A DNA stretch of 64,000 nt, from positions 1,116,001 through 1,180,000 of the forward strand of contig NZ_JACBZI010000001.1 in assembly GCF_013408145.1 (NCBI RefSeq), in the 5' to 3' direction. Shown piece after piece: positions 31,942 to 43,317 of this stretch. This DNA is from Nocardioides marinus (GTDB lineage: Bacteria > Actinomycetota > Actinomycetes > Propionibacteriales > Nocardioidaceae). Position numbers and translations under genes: made by a program. The notes beneath the pieces are model-generated. The model saw only the letters and a program-made list of their open reading frames with translations. It was not told where the DNA came from and ran no database searches. Each line of letters starts with the position of its first letter. Position 1 is the first letter of the stretch.

Positions 31942-31971
31942 TTGACCTTCGGTTCCGACCTCCACCACCAT
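31942..31971 (+). promoter_or_regulatory. Promoter of reductase-desaturase operon
   Basis: TTGACC (31942-31947), 18 nt, CACCAT (31966-31971). Transcription would start near 31978, inside operator O2. Confidence 0.4.
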
Positions 31972-31974
31972 TGA

Positions 31975-31990
31975 GTGCACAGACGTTCAC
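31975..31990. promoter_or_regulatory. Candidate TetR operator O2 (GTGCAC-AGAC-GTTCAC)
   Basis: Inverted repeat GTGCAC, 4 nt, GTTCAC, of the same plan as O1. It covers the expected start point of the desaturase transcript, so a bound repressor would block it. Confidence 0.6.
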
Positions 31991-32007
31991 CCACGACAGG
32001 AGATGTC

Positions 32008-33105
32008 ATGAGCTTCGCCGGCACCATCCTCCGCTCCCGCGCGATGGCCGCACTCACCTCCCCGCACGGCGTGGACCGCTACCTCGAGCAGATCAACCCG
32101 ATGTGGGCGGCGCGGGAGGTCCGCGCGCAGGTCCTCTCGGTCCACCGCGAGACCGGCGGCGAGCACCCGGTCGCGACGATCACCCTGCAGCCGACGAGCA
32201 CGTGGCGGGGCCACCGCGCAGGGCAGTACGTCCAGGTCGGTGTCGACCTCCCGGGCAGCCGCCGGACCACCCGCTGCTTCACCATCTCCTCCGCGGCCTC
32301 GCTGCCGGGGGAGACGATCACCCTGACCGTCCGTGCCCAGGGCGAGGCCCGTCCCGGGCAGTCGGTCTCGCGCTGGTTGGTCGAGCGGGCGCAGCCCGGC
32401 GACCTGGTGCACCTCTCGCAGGCGGAGGGCGACTTCGTCCTCGAGGAGAGCCCGGCCACCCCGACCAACAACCACCTGCTCTTCGTCACCGGCGGCTCGG
32501 GCATCACCCCGGCGATGTCGATCCTGCGCACCCTGCTGCGCGACGGGTACGACGGCCGCGCCGGGCGCCGCGTCACGTTCCTGCACTACGCCCGCTCGGC
32601 CGAGGACCAGATCTTCGCCGACGAGCTGGCCGAGATCGCCGCGGGCGACAACGACGTCGACGTCGTGCTGCGTCACGGCAGCGTGTTCAGCGAGTTCGAG
32701 CTGCGCCGCCTCGTGCCGGCCTACGCCGAGACCGACACGTGGGCCTGCGGGCCGGCCCCGATGCTGGACCTGGTCCGCGAGGCGTACGCCGACTCCACCC
32801 GGCTGCGCACCGAGCTGTTCAACGTCGCCAGCGTCGTCCCCTCCGGCGCCGCCGAGGGCGACGTGGCGTTCTCCCGCTCCGGCGAGCAGGCCGCCAACAC
32901 CGGCGCCACGCTGCTGGAGCAGGCCGAGGCCCTGGGCCTGCGCCCGACCTCCGGCTGCCGGATGGGCATCTGCTTCTCCTGCACCGCCACCAAGTCCAGC
33001 GGCACCGTCCGCAACGTCCTCACCGGCGAGGAGTCCTCGCTGCCCGACGAGGAGATCCGCGTCTGCGTCACCTCGCCCGTCGGCGACTGCGTCGTCGACC
33101 TCTGA
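32008..33105 (+). CDS. Ferredoxin-NAD(P)H reductase with fused 2Fe-2S domain
   Basis: A 365-residue electron-transfer protein that feeds the desaturase. Residues 35-130 are the FAD domain (GQYVQVGVDLPGSRRTTRCF, with the RxxS-like FAD contact), 140-255 the NAD(P) domain (LLFVTGGSGITPAMSILRTL, WACGPAPMLD), and the C-terminal part a plant-type ferredoxin with cluster ligands C317, C322, C325 and C353. It resembles mycobacterial Rv3230c, the partner of DesA3. AGGAG precedes the ATG. The desaturase gene follows after 46 nt. Confidence 0.92.
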   Translation: MSFAGTILRSRAMAALTSPHGVDRYLEQINPMWAAREVRAQVLSVHRETGGEHPVATITLQPTSTWRGHRAGQYVQVGVDLPGSRRTTRCFTISSAASLPGETITLTVRAQGEARPGQSVSRWLVERAQPGDLVHLSQAEGDFVLEESPATPTNNHLLFVTGGSGITPAMSILRTLLRDGYDGRAGRRVTFLHYARSAEDQIFADELAEIAAGDNDVDVVLRHGSVFSEFELRRLVPAYAETDTWACGPAPMLDLVREAYADSTRLRTELFNVASVVPSGAAEGDVAFSRSGEQAANTGATLLEQAEALGLRPTSGCRMGICFSCTATKSSGTVRNVLTGEESSLPDEEIRVCVTSPVGDCVVDL

Positions 33106-33151
33106 CCACCCACCCCAGGCACACCCCTCCGCACCGAAGGGAAGCACCCTC

Positions 33152-34306
33152 ATGACGATCACCCAGGCAGCACCCGTCTCCCGCAAGGTCCCGCTCACCG
33201 CCGAGCAGCTCAAGGCGTTCGGCGAGGAGATGGACGCCATCCGCCAGCGCGTCCTCGCCGACCTCGGCGAGGCCGACGCGGAGTACATCCGCAAGGTCGT
33301 GAAGTACCAGCGCGGGCTCGAGGTCGCGGGGCGCGCGATGTTCTACCTGCCGCCGGCCTGGCCGCTGGCCGTCGCCGCCCTCTCGGTGTCGAAGATCCTC
33401 GACAACATGGAGATCGGCCACAACGTGATGCACGGCCAGTACGACTGGATGGGCGACCCCGGCCTGAGCTCGCGGATGTTCGACTGGGACACCGTGTGCC
33501 CCGGTGAGCAGTGGAAGTACTCCCACAACTACATCCACCACACCTTCACCAACATCCTCGGCAAGGACCGCGACATCGGCTACGGGATCCTGCGCATGGA
33601 CGAGGACCAGAAGTGGCGGCCCTACTACCTGGGCAACCCGGTCTACGCGTTCGCGCTGATGATGCTCTTCGAGTGGGGCGTGGCCCTGCACGACCTCGAG
33701 GTCGAGAACATCGTGTCCGGCAAGCGCAGCCTGGCCGACAACAAGCCGCTCTACCCCGGGCTGCTGCGCAAGATCCGCCGCCAGGCGCTGAAGGACTACG
33801 TCCTCTTCCCGGCGCTCACCGGGCCGCTGTTCCCGCTCACCCTCGCCGGCAACACCGTGGCGAACCTCGTGCGCAACGTGTGGGCCTTCAACATCATCTT
33901 CTGCGGCCACTTCCCGGCCGGCGTCGAGACGTTCACCCAGGAGGAGTGCCTGGACGGCGAGGACGCCAACGGTGAGCGGAGCGAGACCAGGGGACACTGG
34001 TACTACCGCCAGGTCCTCGGCTCGGCCAACATCTCCGGTGGCCCGCTCTTCCACATCATGAGCGGCAACCTGTCCCACCAGATCGAGCACCACCTCTTCC
34101 CGGACCTCCCGGCCCGCCGCTACCCGGAGGTCGCCGCGGAGGTCAAGGAGATCTGCGAGCGCTACGGGCTGCCCTACAACACCGGCCCGCTGCACAAGCA
34201 GGTCGGCAGCGTCTTCGCCAAGATCTGCCGGCTCGCGCTCCCCGGGCGTCGTACGCCGCAGGCGACCCCGTCCACGGCCGCCGACGCGGCCGCGGCGGCC
34301 GCCTGA
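33152..34306 (+). CDS. Acyl-CoA fatty acid desaturase (DesA3-like)
   Basis: A 384-residue membrane di-iron desaturase. The three histidine boxes are complete: HNVMH (90-94), HNYIHH (125-130) and HQIEHH (309-314). Hydrophobic stretches around 60-80, 160-180 and 220-250 anchor it. It fits the linoleoyl-CoA / stearoyl-CoA delta-9 group, like mycobacterial DesA3, and draws electrons from the reductase encoded just upstream. It adjusts membrane fluidity. The C-terminus is an Ala-rich tail. AAGGGAAG lies before the ATG. Confidence 0.93.
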   Translation: MTITQAAPVSRKVPLTAEQLKAFGEEMDAIRQRVLADLGEADAEYIRKVVKYQRGLEVAGRAMFYLPPAWPLAVAALSVSKILDNMEIGHNVMHGQYDWMGDPGLSSRMFDWDTVCPGEQWKYSHNYIHHTFTNILGKDRDIGYGILRMDEDQKWRPYYLGNPVYAFALMMLFEWGVALHDLEVENIVSGKRSLADNKPLYPGLLRKIRRQALKDYVLFPALTGPLFPLTLAGNTVANLVRNVWAFNIIFCGHFPAGVETFTQEECLDGEDANGERSETRGHWYYRQVLGSANISGGPLFHIMSGNLSHQIEHHLFPDLPARRYPEVAAEVKEICERYGLPYNTGPLHKQVGSVFAKICRLALPGRRTPQATPSTAADAAAAAA

Positions 34307-34364
34307 GCGCGCGGGTGCACGGGTCCGTGAGGCACGACACCTGGCCCGCCGCCCCGCGGCGGGC

Positions 34365-34370
34365 CAGACT
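34365..34370 (+). promoter_or_regulatory. -10 hexamer of the 81-residue gene
   Basis: CAGACT, 6 nt before the ATG at 34377. Confidence 0.45.
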
Positions 34371-34376
34371 GTCCCC

Positions 34377-34622
34377 ATGACCAGCGGCCCCACCGGCAAG
34401 GACCGGATCAGCAAGGCGGAGATCGGCAAGGACGCGGTGCAGAGCACCGTCGAGGCGACCGCCCACGCGGTGGGCGAGGTCGCCGGCATCCTGACGGGCG
34501 CGGTCAAGGACGTCGCCGGCGCGATCGGCGGCCTGGCCACCGAGGTGTTCGAGATCCGCGACGCGGCGAAGCGGGCCGCCGAGCAGCACGACCCGCCGGC
34601 GACCGTCGACGAGCCGGACTAG
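34377..34622 (+). CDS. Small amphipathic helical protein
   Basis: An 81-residue protein, not recognised. Its centre (about residues 15-68) alternates Ala/Val/Gly with Glu/Asp/Lys (TVEATAHAVGEVAGILTGAV) and should form one long amphipathic helix, like small membrane-associated or LEA-like stress proteins. The start follows a leaderless promoter. The stop codon overlaps that of the convergent acetoacetate decarboxylase-like gene. Confidence 0.6.
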   Translation: MTSGPTGKDRISKAEIGKDAVQSTVEATAHAVGEVAGILTGAVKDVAGAIGGLATEVFEIRDAAKRAAEQHDPPATVDEPD

Positions 34623-35251
34623 CCGAAGGTCATCCGGAACCCGGTCTGGCGGAACGACGCCAGACGACGGGCACCGGCCAGCCAGCCCAGTGGTCCGTCG
34701 GGTGCGACCTCCCAGGCGGAGCGGCACGGTGCGGCCTTGGCCGACCCGGTCAGCGTGGCGGTGACGGGGTCGCGGTGGTCGTCGATCGGCGGCTGCCAGG
34801 TGGCGCCCTTGAACCGCACCCGGGGCACGACGTGCGAGGCGTCGGTGAAGCGGGCGCGCACCACGGGCCGGCCGTCCACGTCGACCGACCACGACGTGCG
34901 CTCGCGCACCGTCCCCCGCTCGCTGGTGCGACGGAAGTCGGCGAGCTCCTTGGGGATGGCCCACAGGCCGCGTCCGCCGGCGACCGAGGCGGGGGAGTCG
35001 ACCCAGATGTCGGTGATCGACACCGCCTTGACCGGGTCCTTGACGACCCGCGCGACCAGCAGCTCGGAGTAGGTGAGCGGGCTGGGCTCCTCGTAGGAGA
35101 CCAGCGCGACGCCGTACACACCCCGGGGACGGCGCTCGTCGACGTCGTGGCCGACGCGGAACAGGGAGAGCCACAGCTGGCCGTCCATGGTCCACGGGGC
35201 GGGCGGGTAGGTCGGCGTGCCGGCGTCGGGGGTCGGGTCCAGCGAGGTCAT
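34619..35251 (-). CDS. Acetoacetate decarboxylase family protein
   Basis: A 210-residue protein of the acetoacetate decarboxylase fold. GLWAIPKELADFRRTSERGT contains the lysine that forms a Schiff base in true decarboxylases; strands SVDVDGRPVVRARFTDAS and FKGATWQPPIDDH follow the family plan. Many family members have other reactions, so the substrate is open. The ATG at 35251 lies 7 nt after TAGGGT, and an upstream in-frame start would run through the kgd terminator. Confidence 0.78.
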   Translation of the reverse strand: MTSLDPTPDAGTPTYPPAPWTMDGQLWLSLFRVGHDVDERRPRGVYGVALVSYEEPSPLTYSELLVARVVKDPVKAVSITDIWVDSPASVAGGRGLWAIPKELADFRRTSERGTVRERTSWSVDVDGRPVVRARFTDASHVVPRVRFKGATWQPPIDDHRDPVTATLTGSAKAAPCRSAWEVAPDGPLGWLAGARRLASFRQTGFRMTFG

Positions 35252-35258
35252 GCCCAGC

Positions 35259-35264
35259 ACCCTA
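35259..35264 (-). promoter_or_regulatory. -10 hexamer of acetoacetate decarboxylase-like gene
   Basis: TAGGGT on the minus strand, 7 nt before the ATG at 35251. Confidence 0.55.
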
Positions 35265-35272
35265 GAACGAGA

Positions 35273-35308
35273 GGACCCGTGACGAGAACAGGTTCTCGTC
35301 ACGGGTCC
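35273..35308 (-). terminator. Perfect 17-bp hairpin ending the kgd operon
   Basis: Two perfectly complementary 17-nt arms (35273-35289 and 35292-35308) with a 2-nt loop. It lies 24 nt past the DUF6104 stop and just before the next promoter. There is no T run, which is common for actinobacterial terminators. Confidence 0.85.
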
Positions 35309-35331
35309 AGGCGTCGTCAAGGCCGTGCTTG

Positions 35332-35508
35332 TCAGTCCTCGGGGTCGTCCAGCCGCGCCAGCCAGGTCGCGAGCCGCTCCACGGCCGACTCGTGCTCGGG
35401 GTGGACGTCGGTGAACGCCTGGAGCTGCTCGGCCAGCCAGCCCAGGGTCACCTCCTCATCACCCCGGCGGGAGACGAGCTCCTCGATGCCGCGGTCGGTG
35501 AAGTACAT
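35332..35508 (-). CDS. DUF6104 family small protein
   Basis: A 58-residue protein starting MYFTDRGIEELVSRRGDEEV and rich in charged helical residues. It matches the DUF6104 proteins known from Streptomyces, which sit just downstream of the 2-oxoglutarate decarboxylase gene. The start is 12 nt after the kgd stop, so it is in the same transcript. The function is unknown; its constant place suggests a small partner or regulator of Kgd. Confidence 0.82.
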   Translation of the reverse strand: MYFTDRGIEELVSRRGDEEVTLGWLAEQLQAFTDVHPEHESAVERLATWLARLDDPED

Positions 35509-35520
35509 CGACTTTCCCCG

Positions 35521-39270
<3,750 letters not shown>

Positions 39271-39324
39271 GGCTTGATTCGCCTCTTTCAGATGAGCGCG
39301 CGAGGGTGGGAATTGCGATCACCC

Positions 39325-39330
39325 AGGCTA
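39325..39330 (-). promoter_or_regulatory. -10 hexamer of kgd
   Basis: TAGCCT on the minus strand, about 54 nt before the GTG, giving a leader of roughly 47 nt that contains a ribosome binding site. Confidence 0.45.
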
Positions 39331-39440
39331 GACCCCCGCCGGGGTAAATACCCAGGACAGGGACGGTATTCGGGCAGGGTGTCGTGGACACCACACCCCG
39401 TCGGGCCAGTTCCGGCCCCGAGCACCCCGAAGGAGCACCC

Positions 39441-40112
39441 GTGCACGACCGCTACCGGTCGCGGCCCCGCCGTCGACACCTGGTCGCAGCCACCACGGCG
39501 GGCCTGCTGCTGGTCGCGCCGCTGGGGGCCTGCACGGCGGGCGACACGCCCGAGGGACAGGGCCGCTCGGGTGCGGCCGGGTCCCGGGCCGCCGACCGCG
39601 GGGAGCAGGTTGTGCGTACGTCGGTGGTGACCGGCGCCCGGGTGGGGCGGATCTCGCCGCAGCAGCACCGCCAGGTGGCCCGGCGGGTCGCCGCCGTGGT
39701 CGACCGGTGGTGGGACGCGGCGTTCGTCGAGGGCGACTACCCCCGCCGGCGCTACCAGGGCTCGTTCCCCGGCTTCACGAAGGTGGCCGCGGCCCAGGCC
39801 TGGCGCCAGCGCGACCTGATGACCAGCGCCCGGCTGGGCGACCGCATCGACGACCTCGTGCCGCTGCGGCGTCGCGTGGCGGTCGACGTGCTCGGCACCC
39901 GCGGTGTCGCCCGTGCGGTCACCGCGCGCACCCGGATGGACTACCGCACCAGTGGCGAGGTCAAGAAGCGGATCCGCGTGGAGGGACGGCTGCTGCTGAC
40001 CTTCGACCGGGGCTGGAAGGTGTTCGGGTTCGACGTGACCCAGGGCCCCTGGCAGACCCCCTCGAAGAAGGCGGCCGGGAAGAAGGCGGCCGGGAAGAAG
40101 GAGAAGCGATGA
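39441..40112 (+). CDS. Putative lipoprotein, coupled to LCP protein
   Basis: A 223-residue exported protein. The basic N-terminus RYRSRPRRRHL and hydrophobic run LLLVAPLGAC suggest a lipobox with the cysteine as lipid anchor. The body resembles a small NTF2-like or unknown domain (VDRWWDAAFVEGDYPRRRYQ), and the C-terminus is Lys/Ala-rich with a repeated KKAAG unit. The GTG is preceded by AAGGAG. The stop overlaps the start of the LCP gene, so they probably act together at the cell envelope. Confidence 0.65.
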   Translation: MHDRYRSRPRRRHLVAATTAGLLLVAPLGACTAGDTPEGQGRSGAAGSRAADRGEQVVRTSVVTGARVGRISPQQHRQVARRVAAVVDRWWDAAFVEGDYPRRRYQGSFPGFTKVAAAQAWRQRDLMTSARLGDRIDDLVPLRRRVAVDVLGTRGVARAVTARTRMDYRTSGEVKKRIRVEGRLLLTFDRGWKVFGFDVTQGPWQTPSKKAAGKKAAGKKEKR

Positions 40113-41032
40113 GGGCCACGGCACGGCGCGGCTGGCGGAGTACGGCGCGGACGGCCGCACTGGCGGCGGTCCTGGCCACGACCGCTGCCGTCGTGCCGGA
40201 CTCCGGGGTCGCCCCCGAGGAGTCCGTGCTCGTCGGCATGCGGCACGCCAAGGGCCTCGATGCCGGGCGCGGGACCGTGTGGATCCTGGCCGTGGGATCG
40301 GACGCGCGCCCGGGACAGTCGATGACCCGCACCCGGGGCGACGCGCTGCAGCTGGTCGGCATCGACCCGCGGACCGGTGCGGCGACCGCGATCGGCATCC
40401 CACGCGACTCCTGGGTGCCGATCCCCGGTCACGGTCGTGGTCGGGTCAACTCCGCGATGGTCTACGGGGGCCCGCAGCTGCTCGGCCGGACCGTCGGCAA
40501 CCTCGTCGGGATCACGCCCGACTACGTCTTCGTCACCCGGTTCCCCTTCTTCGAGGACATGGTCGACGACATCGGAGGCATCACCGTCTCCAACCCCCGA
40601 CGCTTCTCCGACGAGAACCTCAAGCCCAAGGGCTTCGCCGCGGGCCGGATCCGCCTCGACGGCTACCACGCCATGGCCTTCGCCCGCATCCGCAAGACCC
40701 TGGCCGGGGGCGACTTCGCCCGCTCGGCCAACCAGCAGCGGGTCCTGCGCGGCATCCAGGCCCGGGTGGCCTCGCAGTCGGGCCGCCCCGGGTTCATGGA
40801 GCGCGGGGTGATGAGCGTGCTCCAGCACATGGCCACGGGGGAGGGGCCGGCCACCTTGTTCCGGCTCGCCCAGCTCGTCGCCCGCGTGGACCCGGGCCGC
40901 ATCACGACCTGCGTGGTGCCCGGCCGGATCGGCAACGTCGGCGGCGCGAGCATCGTGCTGCCGAACGTGAGCGCCGCCCGTCGCTACGGCAACGCGGCCC
41001 GCAACGACGCCACGCTGCCGCCGGGCTGCTAG
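40109..41032 (+). CDS. LytR-CpsA-Psr (LCP) family protein
   Basis: A 307-residue LCP enzyme, the family that attaches polymers such as arabinogalactan or teichoic acids to peptidoglycan. A signal anchor lies at residues 10-32. The conserved core follows: ILAVGSDARPGQ, TRTRGDALQLVGIDPRTGAA, IGIPRDSWVPIPG, and later RLDGYHAMAFARIRKTLAGG with the arginines for the lipid phosphate. The C-terminus ends right after the domain (PPGC). It is the second gene of the pair with the lipoprotein. Confidence 0.9.
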   Translation: MRATARRGWRSTARTAALAAVLATTAAVVPDSGVAPEESVLVGMRHAKGLDAGRGTVWILAVGSDARPGQSMTRTRGDALQLVGIDPRTGAATAIGIPRDSWVPIPGHGRGRVNSAMVYGGPQLLGRTVGNLVGITPDYVFVTRFPFFEDMVDDIGGITVSNPRRFSDENLKPKGFAAGRIRLDGYHAMAFARIRKTLAGGDFARSANQQRVLRGIQARVASQSGRPGFMERGVMSVLQHMATGEGPATLFRLAQLVARVDPGRITTCVVPGRIGNVGGASIVLPNVSAARRYGNAARNDATLPPGC

Positions 41033-41034
41033 CG

Positions 41035-41083
41035 GCTCCTCGCCGGCGAGGAGCGACGAGCCCCAGCGAGGAGCCTCGAGACC
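41035..41083. repeat. Palindrome plus GGTCTCGA element, related to 3505-3562
   Basis: It begins with a perfect 20-nt palindrome (41035-41054) and ends, on the minus strand, with GGTCTCGAGGC. Like the element at 3505, it lies between convergent genes and opens with GGTCTCGA. It may be a REP-type repeat and double as part of the terminator region. Confidence 0.45.
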
Positions 41084-41094
41084 ACTGGACGCAG

Positions 41095-41130
41095 AACCGG
41101 GGCGATCCTCTGGTGAGGACCGCCCCGGTT
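41095..41130. terminator. Bidirectional terminator
   Basis: Arms 41095-41110 and 41115-41130 pair over 16 positions with one mismatch around the loop TGGT. It serves the LCP gene (plus) and the secreted protein gene (minus). Confidence 0.8.
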
Positions 41131-41200
41131 CGAAGGGTGGTGGACCGGCGGTGCCGGTCAGGTCGCCGAGGCCGACGTACGGGGCCTCAGCGAGCGTGGA

Positions 41201-42739
41201 TCACTTGGGGTAGATCTGCGACTCGAGCCAGCCGAGGTCGATGTCGAACAGACCCGGGATCGTGATGGCGATGGCCGACATCTTGGCGCCGTAGTAGTTG
41301 CGGCTCTTGACCTTGCCGAAGGTGATGAAGCCGGTCTGCTCCAGCTCGTCGACGACGAACTCGATGACGTCACCGATGCGCAGGTTCTGCGGAAGGATCG
41401 ACTCGCCGTTGTGGATGATGTCGAGCACCTTGAACTTCGGCTTGTTCGAGCCGCGGACCCGCTCGCCCGGGAACTTCTTCAGGTTCAGGCGCGAGGAGAT
41501 GCCCTGGATCTCGAGGCCGAGGACCGGGATCTCCAGGCTGCCCAGCGACGACTTGGCCATCGACTTGGCGCGGCCGCGGGCCATCTGCTTGGCCTTGTAG
41601 GAGTACTCGATGCCGGTGAGGGTGGCCAGGCCGCCCAGGCCCGGGATGTTCAGCGGGATGGAGCGGGCGCCCTCGATGGCCTTGGTGACCTTCTTGCCGG
41701 CGGTGCCCTCGCAGGGGATCGCCTGGGTGCCGATGCCGCCCATGTGCAGCAGCTCGACGTCGTCGGCCAGCGGGAGGGCCTTGAAGTCCAGACCCATGAT
41801 GGTCGAGCGGAAGACGCCGGAGGTGACCGGGGCCGAGATGCGCGACTGGGCGTAGCCGAGCTTCAGGAGCGCGGCGTGGCCGTTCTCCTCACCCGACGGG
41901 TTGACCTCGATCTGCAGCGCGTTGGCACCCGAGGAGGCACCGCCGTTGCCGACCTTGGCGAAGGAGGAGCCCAGGCCGATGGAGCCCAGGCCCGGGATCT
42001 CGATGACGTCGCCGAGGCCGGCGGTGTCGATGATCTGCTGGAGGGTGTCGACGAGGATGCCCAGCGGGACGTTGATGGCCTCGTTGAGGTCCTCGGTCGA
42101 GAGGCCGAGGTTCTCGAGCAGGAGGTTCAGGGTCTCGCCGATGACGCCGTCCTCGGGGAGGAGCAGCTTCAGGTCGCCGAAGCCGAAGGACTCGGCGGTG
42201 CCGAACTTCTTGCCGTCGCCGTCGGTGTCGGCCGGGTCGTAGAAGGAGTCGGCGACCGACTTCAGGCCCTCGATCTTGATGGTCGGGATCGAGATGTTGT
42301 CGATGACCTCGCCGCCGAGCTGGATGTCGGCGATGGTGTTGATGGCCTTGACACCGGTGATGTTGCCGTTGGTGTAGGTCTCGGTGGTGGAGGTGCTCGG
42401 GGACAGGTGGATCAGCTCGGCCACGTCCACCGGCAGCGCGTCGCCCAGCAGGGCGGTGATCTGGTCCGTGGACAGCAGCGACGGCGCGCGGCGCTCGAGA
42501 CCCGAGGTGCGCGTGCACGCCTGCAGGGTCTTGGCGTCCTTCAGGGTCTTGACGTCGACACCGCCGACGCCGACCTTGGTGCCGTACGCAAGGGCGGTCA
42601 TGCCGAAGTCGGTGATCTCCTTGGCCGGAGCCTTCCGAGCCTCGTCCGCGGTCGCGGTGGTCTGGGTGGTGAGGGTGCCCGCCAGGCCGGCCGCGCAGAC
42701 GGCGGAGACGGCCACGGCCCTCTTCAGGGACTTCTTCAC
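41201..42739 (-). CDS. Large secreted protein of unknown function
   Basis: A 512-residue exported protein with a good signal peptide (MKKSLKRAVAVSAVCAAGLA, likely cut near residue 31 after TATA). The mature part begins ITDFGMTALAYGTKVGVGGV and is rich in Gly, Ile, Leu, Ser and Asp, suggesting a repetitive beta structure. It has one probable disulfide pair (ACTR, IPCEG). It resembles proteins labelled choice-of-anchor P in actinobacteria, but no anchor motif such as LPxTG is seen. The upstream region has two palindromes, so expression is likely regulated. The function is unknown. Confidence 0.75.
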   Translation of the reverse strand: MKKSLKRAVAVSAVCAAGLAGTLTTQTTATADEARKAPAKEITDFGMTALAYGTKVGVGGVDVKTLKDAKTLQACTRTSGLERRAPSLLSTDQITALLGDALPVDVAELIHLSPSTSTTETYTNGNITGVKAINTIADIQLGGEVIDNISIPTIKIEGLKSVADSFYDPADTDGDGKKFGTAESFGFGDLKLLLPEDGVIGETLNLLLENLGLSTEDLNEAINVPLGILVDTLQQIIDTAGLGDVIEIPGLGSIGLGSSFAKVGNGGASSGANALQIEVNPSGEENGHAALLKLGYAQSRISAPVTSGVFRSTIMGLDFKALPLADDVELLHMGGIGTQAIPCEGTAGKKVTKAIEGARSIPLNIPGLGGLATLTGIEYSYKAKQMARGRAKSMAKSSLGSLEIPVLGLEIQGISSRLNLKKFPGERVRGSNKPKFKVLDIIHNGESILPQNLRIGDVIEFVVDELEQTGFITFGKVKSRNYYGAKMSAIAITIPGLFDIDLGWLESQIYPK

Positions 42740-43082
42740 ACTTCCTACTTTCGTCGTCGCTGGATGGTTCAGCGGTGGTAGCCAGGAAGAGTGTGTAGAG
42801 CACCCCTCCCCTCCCGGGAGGCTTTCGTCGAGTCGACGAACCTCAGCAGGTAAAACGGCTCGGACGCCGACGGGTTAGGTAGTCACTTCGGGTGGTCTGG
42901 ACCAGCCCGTTCGTGCCAGGTCCTCGGCGTCCCACGCTGGGAGAGGCATCGGCCGGGGGCGTGGGGGACTTGAGCAGGGGTGTACAAGTGCCCGACGGAC
43001 ATCGAGGCCGGGTCGACCCCGGTCGGGGCCGCGGCGTGGTGCGGCGGCAGGTGAGTGCGGCTGGCGCAGCGCTGTGAGTGGG
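42740..43082. other. 343-nt gap with two palindromes
   Basis: No gene was found here. The first 100 nt are the upstream region of the secreted protein: CCTCCCGGGAGG (42810-42821) and a perfect 17-nt palindrome TTCGTCGAGTCGACGAA (42824-42840) lie 71-101 nt before its start, near an AT-richer stretch (42850-42880) that probably holds the promoter. The rest (42890-43080) has chance open frames only and shows nothing I can name. Confidence 0.55.
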
Positions 43083-43155
43083 CGCCTCCGGCAGGATTCG
43101 AACCTGCGACACCTGGTACCGGAAACCAGTGCTCTATCCCCTGAGCTACGGAGGC
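43083..43155 (-). tRNA. tRNA-Arg(CCG)
   Basis: A full cloverleaf on the minus strand: acceptor GCCTCCG/CGGAGGC, D arm with AGCTCAGGGGATAGAGC, anticodon stem CTGGT/ACCAG around loop TTCCGGT (anticodon CCG), and T arm GCAGGTTCGAATCCTGC. The CCA end is not encoded. It sits next to argS but on the other strand; a tRNA-Arg beside argS is also seen in mycobacteria. Confidence 0.96.
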
Positions 43156-43304
43156 GTGCCCGTGTCGTGGGTCCGGCCGAGCCGGTCCGTGCCACGGAGC
43201 GGGCTCACCCTACAGCGGGTCTCGTCCGGTGCCCGCATCGGCCCGGTCCGGCGTGGGCGGGTCCCACCCCGGGCAGCGATGCGGGTCGCCCCCGGCGCCG
43301 CCGA

Positions 43305-43310
43305 TAGGGT
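43305..43310 (+). promoter_or_regulatory. -10 hexamer of argS
   Basis: TAGGGT, 7 nt before the GTG at 43318; no ribosome binding site. Confidence 0.6.
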
Positions 43311-43317
43311 TCGTCGG

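Noticed and set aside
42843..43112. Small minus-strand open frames upstream of the tRNA
   Set aside because: No ribosome binding site, unlikely composition, and overlap with the tRNA gene.
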